From Hymenobacter sp. YC55 (GTDB lineage Bacteria > Bacteroidota > Bacteroidia > Cytophagales > Hymenobacteraceae), in contig NZ_JARNTX010000006.1 of the NCBI RefSeq assembly GCF_029433095.1, positions 124,001 to 188,000 of the forward strand: 64,000 nt of DNA, in the 5' to 3' direction. The translations under genes and the position numbers were made by a program. Numbering within the stretch: the first letter of the stretch is position 1; each line of letters starts with the position of its first letter. A model generated the notes under the pieces. That model was not told the origin of the DNA. It ran no database searches and was given only the letters and a program-made list of their open reading frames with translations. Below, in pieces: positions 63,197 through 64,000 of this stretch.

Positions 63197-64000
63197 ATGA
63201 AAAACCGAGTACCAATTAGGAAGGTCCGTCACCTCACGCGGGTCTCGCTTACACCGCTTGCTCTGTGTGCTTCAGTGGGAGCTGCCTTTGGCTCTTCTGA
63301 TGAGAGCAACTATACAGTGCCCAATCGGGATGTAGCGGCTATTACTGCTAATAGCAAAGTGGTCGACATCACCGTGACGGGCACCGTGACCGACACGAAA
63401 GGCGAAGGTCTGCCAGGCGTTAACGTGGTAGTGAAAGGCACCACTAACGGCACGCAAACCGATGCGCAAGGTAACTTTAGCATTACTGTACCTGACCAAG
63501 GTGCTGTGCTAGCCTTCTCATTCATTGGCTACAAACCGCAGGAAGTTGCGGCCAACTCCGCTGCTAAGCTTTCCGTGAAGCTGCTCTCCGACGACCAAGC
63601 GCTGGAGGAAGTAGTAGTAGTAGGCTACGGCACCCAGTCGCGCGCTACCGTAACGGGGGCTATCAGTAGCACCAATTCCGCGGCCATCACCCGCACACCT
63701 GCTGGCTCTACTTCTGAGGCCCTTGTGGGCCGCATACCAGGCGTTTCGGCCCGGCAAGCTGATGCCCGGCCAGGCGGGAGTGCCAGCATTCAAATCCGTA
63801 ACCTAGGCGACCCGCTCTATGTTATTGACGGGGTGGTATCCGATGCGGGTCAGTTCAACAACTTAGGTATCAATGACATCGAGAACATTTCGATTCTCAA
63901 AGATGCTTCTGCCGCTATTTACGGGCTCCGGGCTGCCAACGGGGTAGTGCTGGTAACAACCAAGCGGGGCGAAAAAGGCAAGCCGGTCATCAATGTATCC
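63197..64000 (+). CDS. SusC/RagA TonB-linked outer-membrane transporter, truncated by the window
   Basis: The first 268 codons of a third SusC. After a signal peptide (MKNRVPIRKVRHLTRVSLTP...) come a CarboxypepD_reg-like domain (VTGTVTDTKGEGLPGVNVVV, FSFIGYKPQEV), the linker EEVVVVGYGTQSRATVTGAI, and the start of the plug (SASIQIRNLGDPLYVIDGVV, DIENISILKDASAAIYGLRA). It has no STN domain. The barrel lies beyond the window end. The two upstream operators suggest LacI control. Confidence 0.92.
   Translation, partial: MKNRVPIRKVRHLTRVSLTPLALCASVGAAFGSSDESNYTVPNRDVAAITANSKVVDITVTGTVTDTKGEGLPGVNVVVKGTTNGTQTDAQGNFSITVPDQGAVLAFSFIGYKPQEVAANSAAKLSVKLLSDDQALEEVVVVGYGTQSRATVTGAISSTNSAAITRTPAGSTSEALVGRIPGVSARQADARPGGSASIQIRNLGDPLYVIDGVVSDAGQFNNLGINDIENISILKDASAAIYGLRAANGVVLVTTKRGEKGKPVINVS

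Noticed and set aside
1..64000. tRNA, rRNA, insertion sequences, transposases, integrases
   Set aside because: None recognised on either strand; no terminal inverted repeats flanking a recombinase gene were found.

Overview
The window looks like part of a large plasmid (or chromid) of a Bacteroidota bacterium of the Hymenobacter type. Supporting signs are SusC/SusD pairs, a SusE-like lipoprotein, ECF sigma/FecR switches, C-terminal T9SS sorting domains, GC-rich coding with AT-rich spacers, and no Shine-Dalgarno boxes before the starts. The plasmid assignment rests on a Rep_3 initiator with at least eleven iterons (14.8-16.5 kb) and a ParA/ribbon-helix-helix operon with repeated centromere-like sites (16.9-18.5 kb). 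No rRNA, tRNA, insertion sequence or CRISPR array was seen.

Layout. 0-4.2 kb: a truncated AraC regulator, a fused pair of gene remnants (PAS domain and GH67 alpha-glucuronidase tail), and a secreted CE15 glucuronoyl esterase whose carbohydrate-binding domain is split by another one. 4.6-6.5 kb: a protealysin-type M4 protease behind its emfourin-type inhibitor. 7.7-14.7 kb: small stress, envelope and regulatory genes (DUF892, a T9SS cargo protein, an outer-membrane barrel, GrpB, PAP2, an ECF sigma factor) with wide gene-poor gaps. 14.8-18.5 kb: replication and partition module. 19.7-31 kb: USP/bestrophin pair, a ScyD/ScyE propeller, a GH43, two small proteins, an esterase, a LytS/LytTR two-component system and an S41 protease.

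31-64 kb is a polysaccharide utilisation region whose enzymes point to alpha-mannan of the yeast type. Unit A (minus strand, 31.1-41.9 kb) is FecR, SusC with an STN domain, SusD, SusE-like, GH76 endo-alpha-1,6-mannanase and GH92, with a divergent ECF sigma gene. Unit B (minus, 42.9-54.6 kb) is SusC, SusD, a BSP-type peptidase, GH92, GH125 exo-alpha-1,6-mannosidase, GH43 and DUF1080. Unit C (plus, 55.1-62.5 kb) is a GH92, a LacI regulator, a GMC oxidoreductase with its gluconate-dehydrogenase-like small subunit, and a second LacI regulator. A third SusC starts at 63,197 and runs off the window.

Inferred scheme: GH76 cuts the alpha-1,6 backbone at the surface, SusC/D import the products, GH92 enzymes remove alpha-1,2/1,3 side mannoses and GH125 trims the backbone. 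The GMC/small-subunit pair plus DUF1080 may form a parallel 3-keto-glycoside route. Unit A has ECF/FecR control. Units B and C and the third SusC probably answer to LacI repressors: an 18-bp palindrome with TGCTAAA half-sites lies before the unit C GH92, and a closely related site lies twice, 40 bp apart, before the third SusC.
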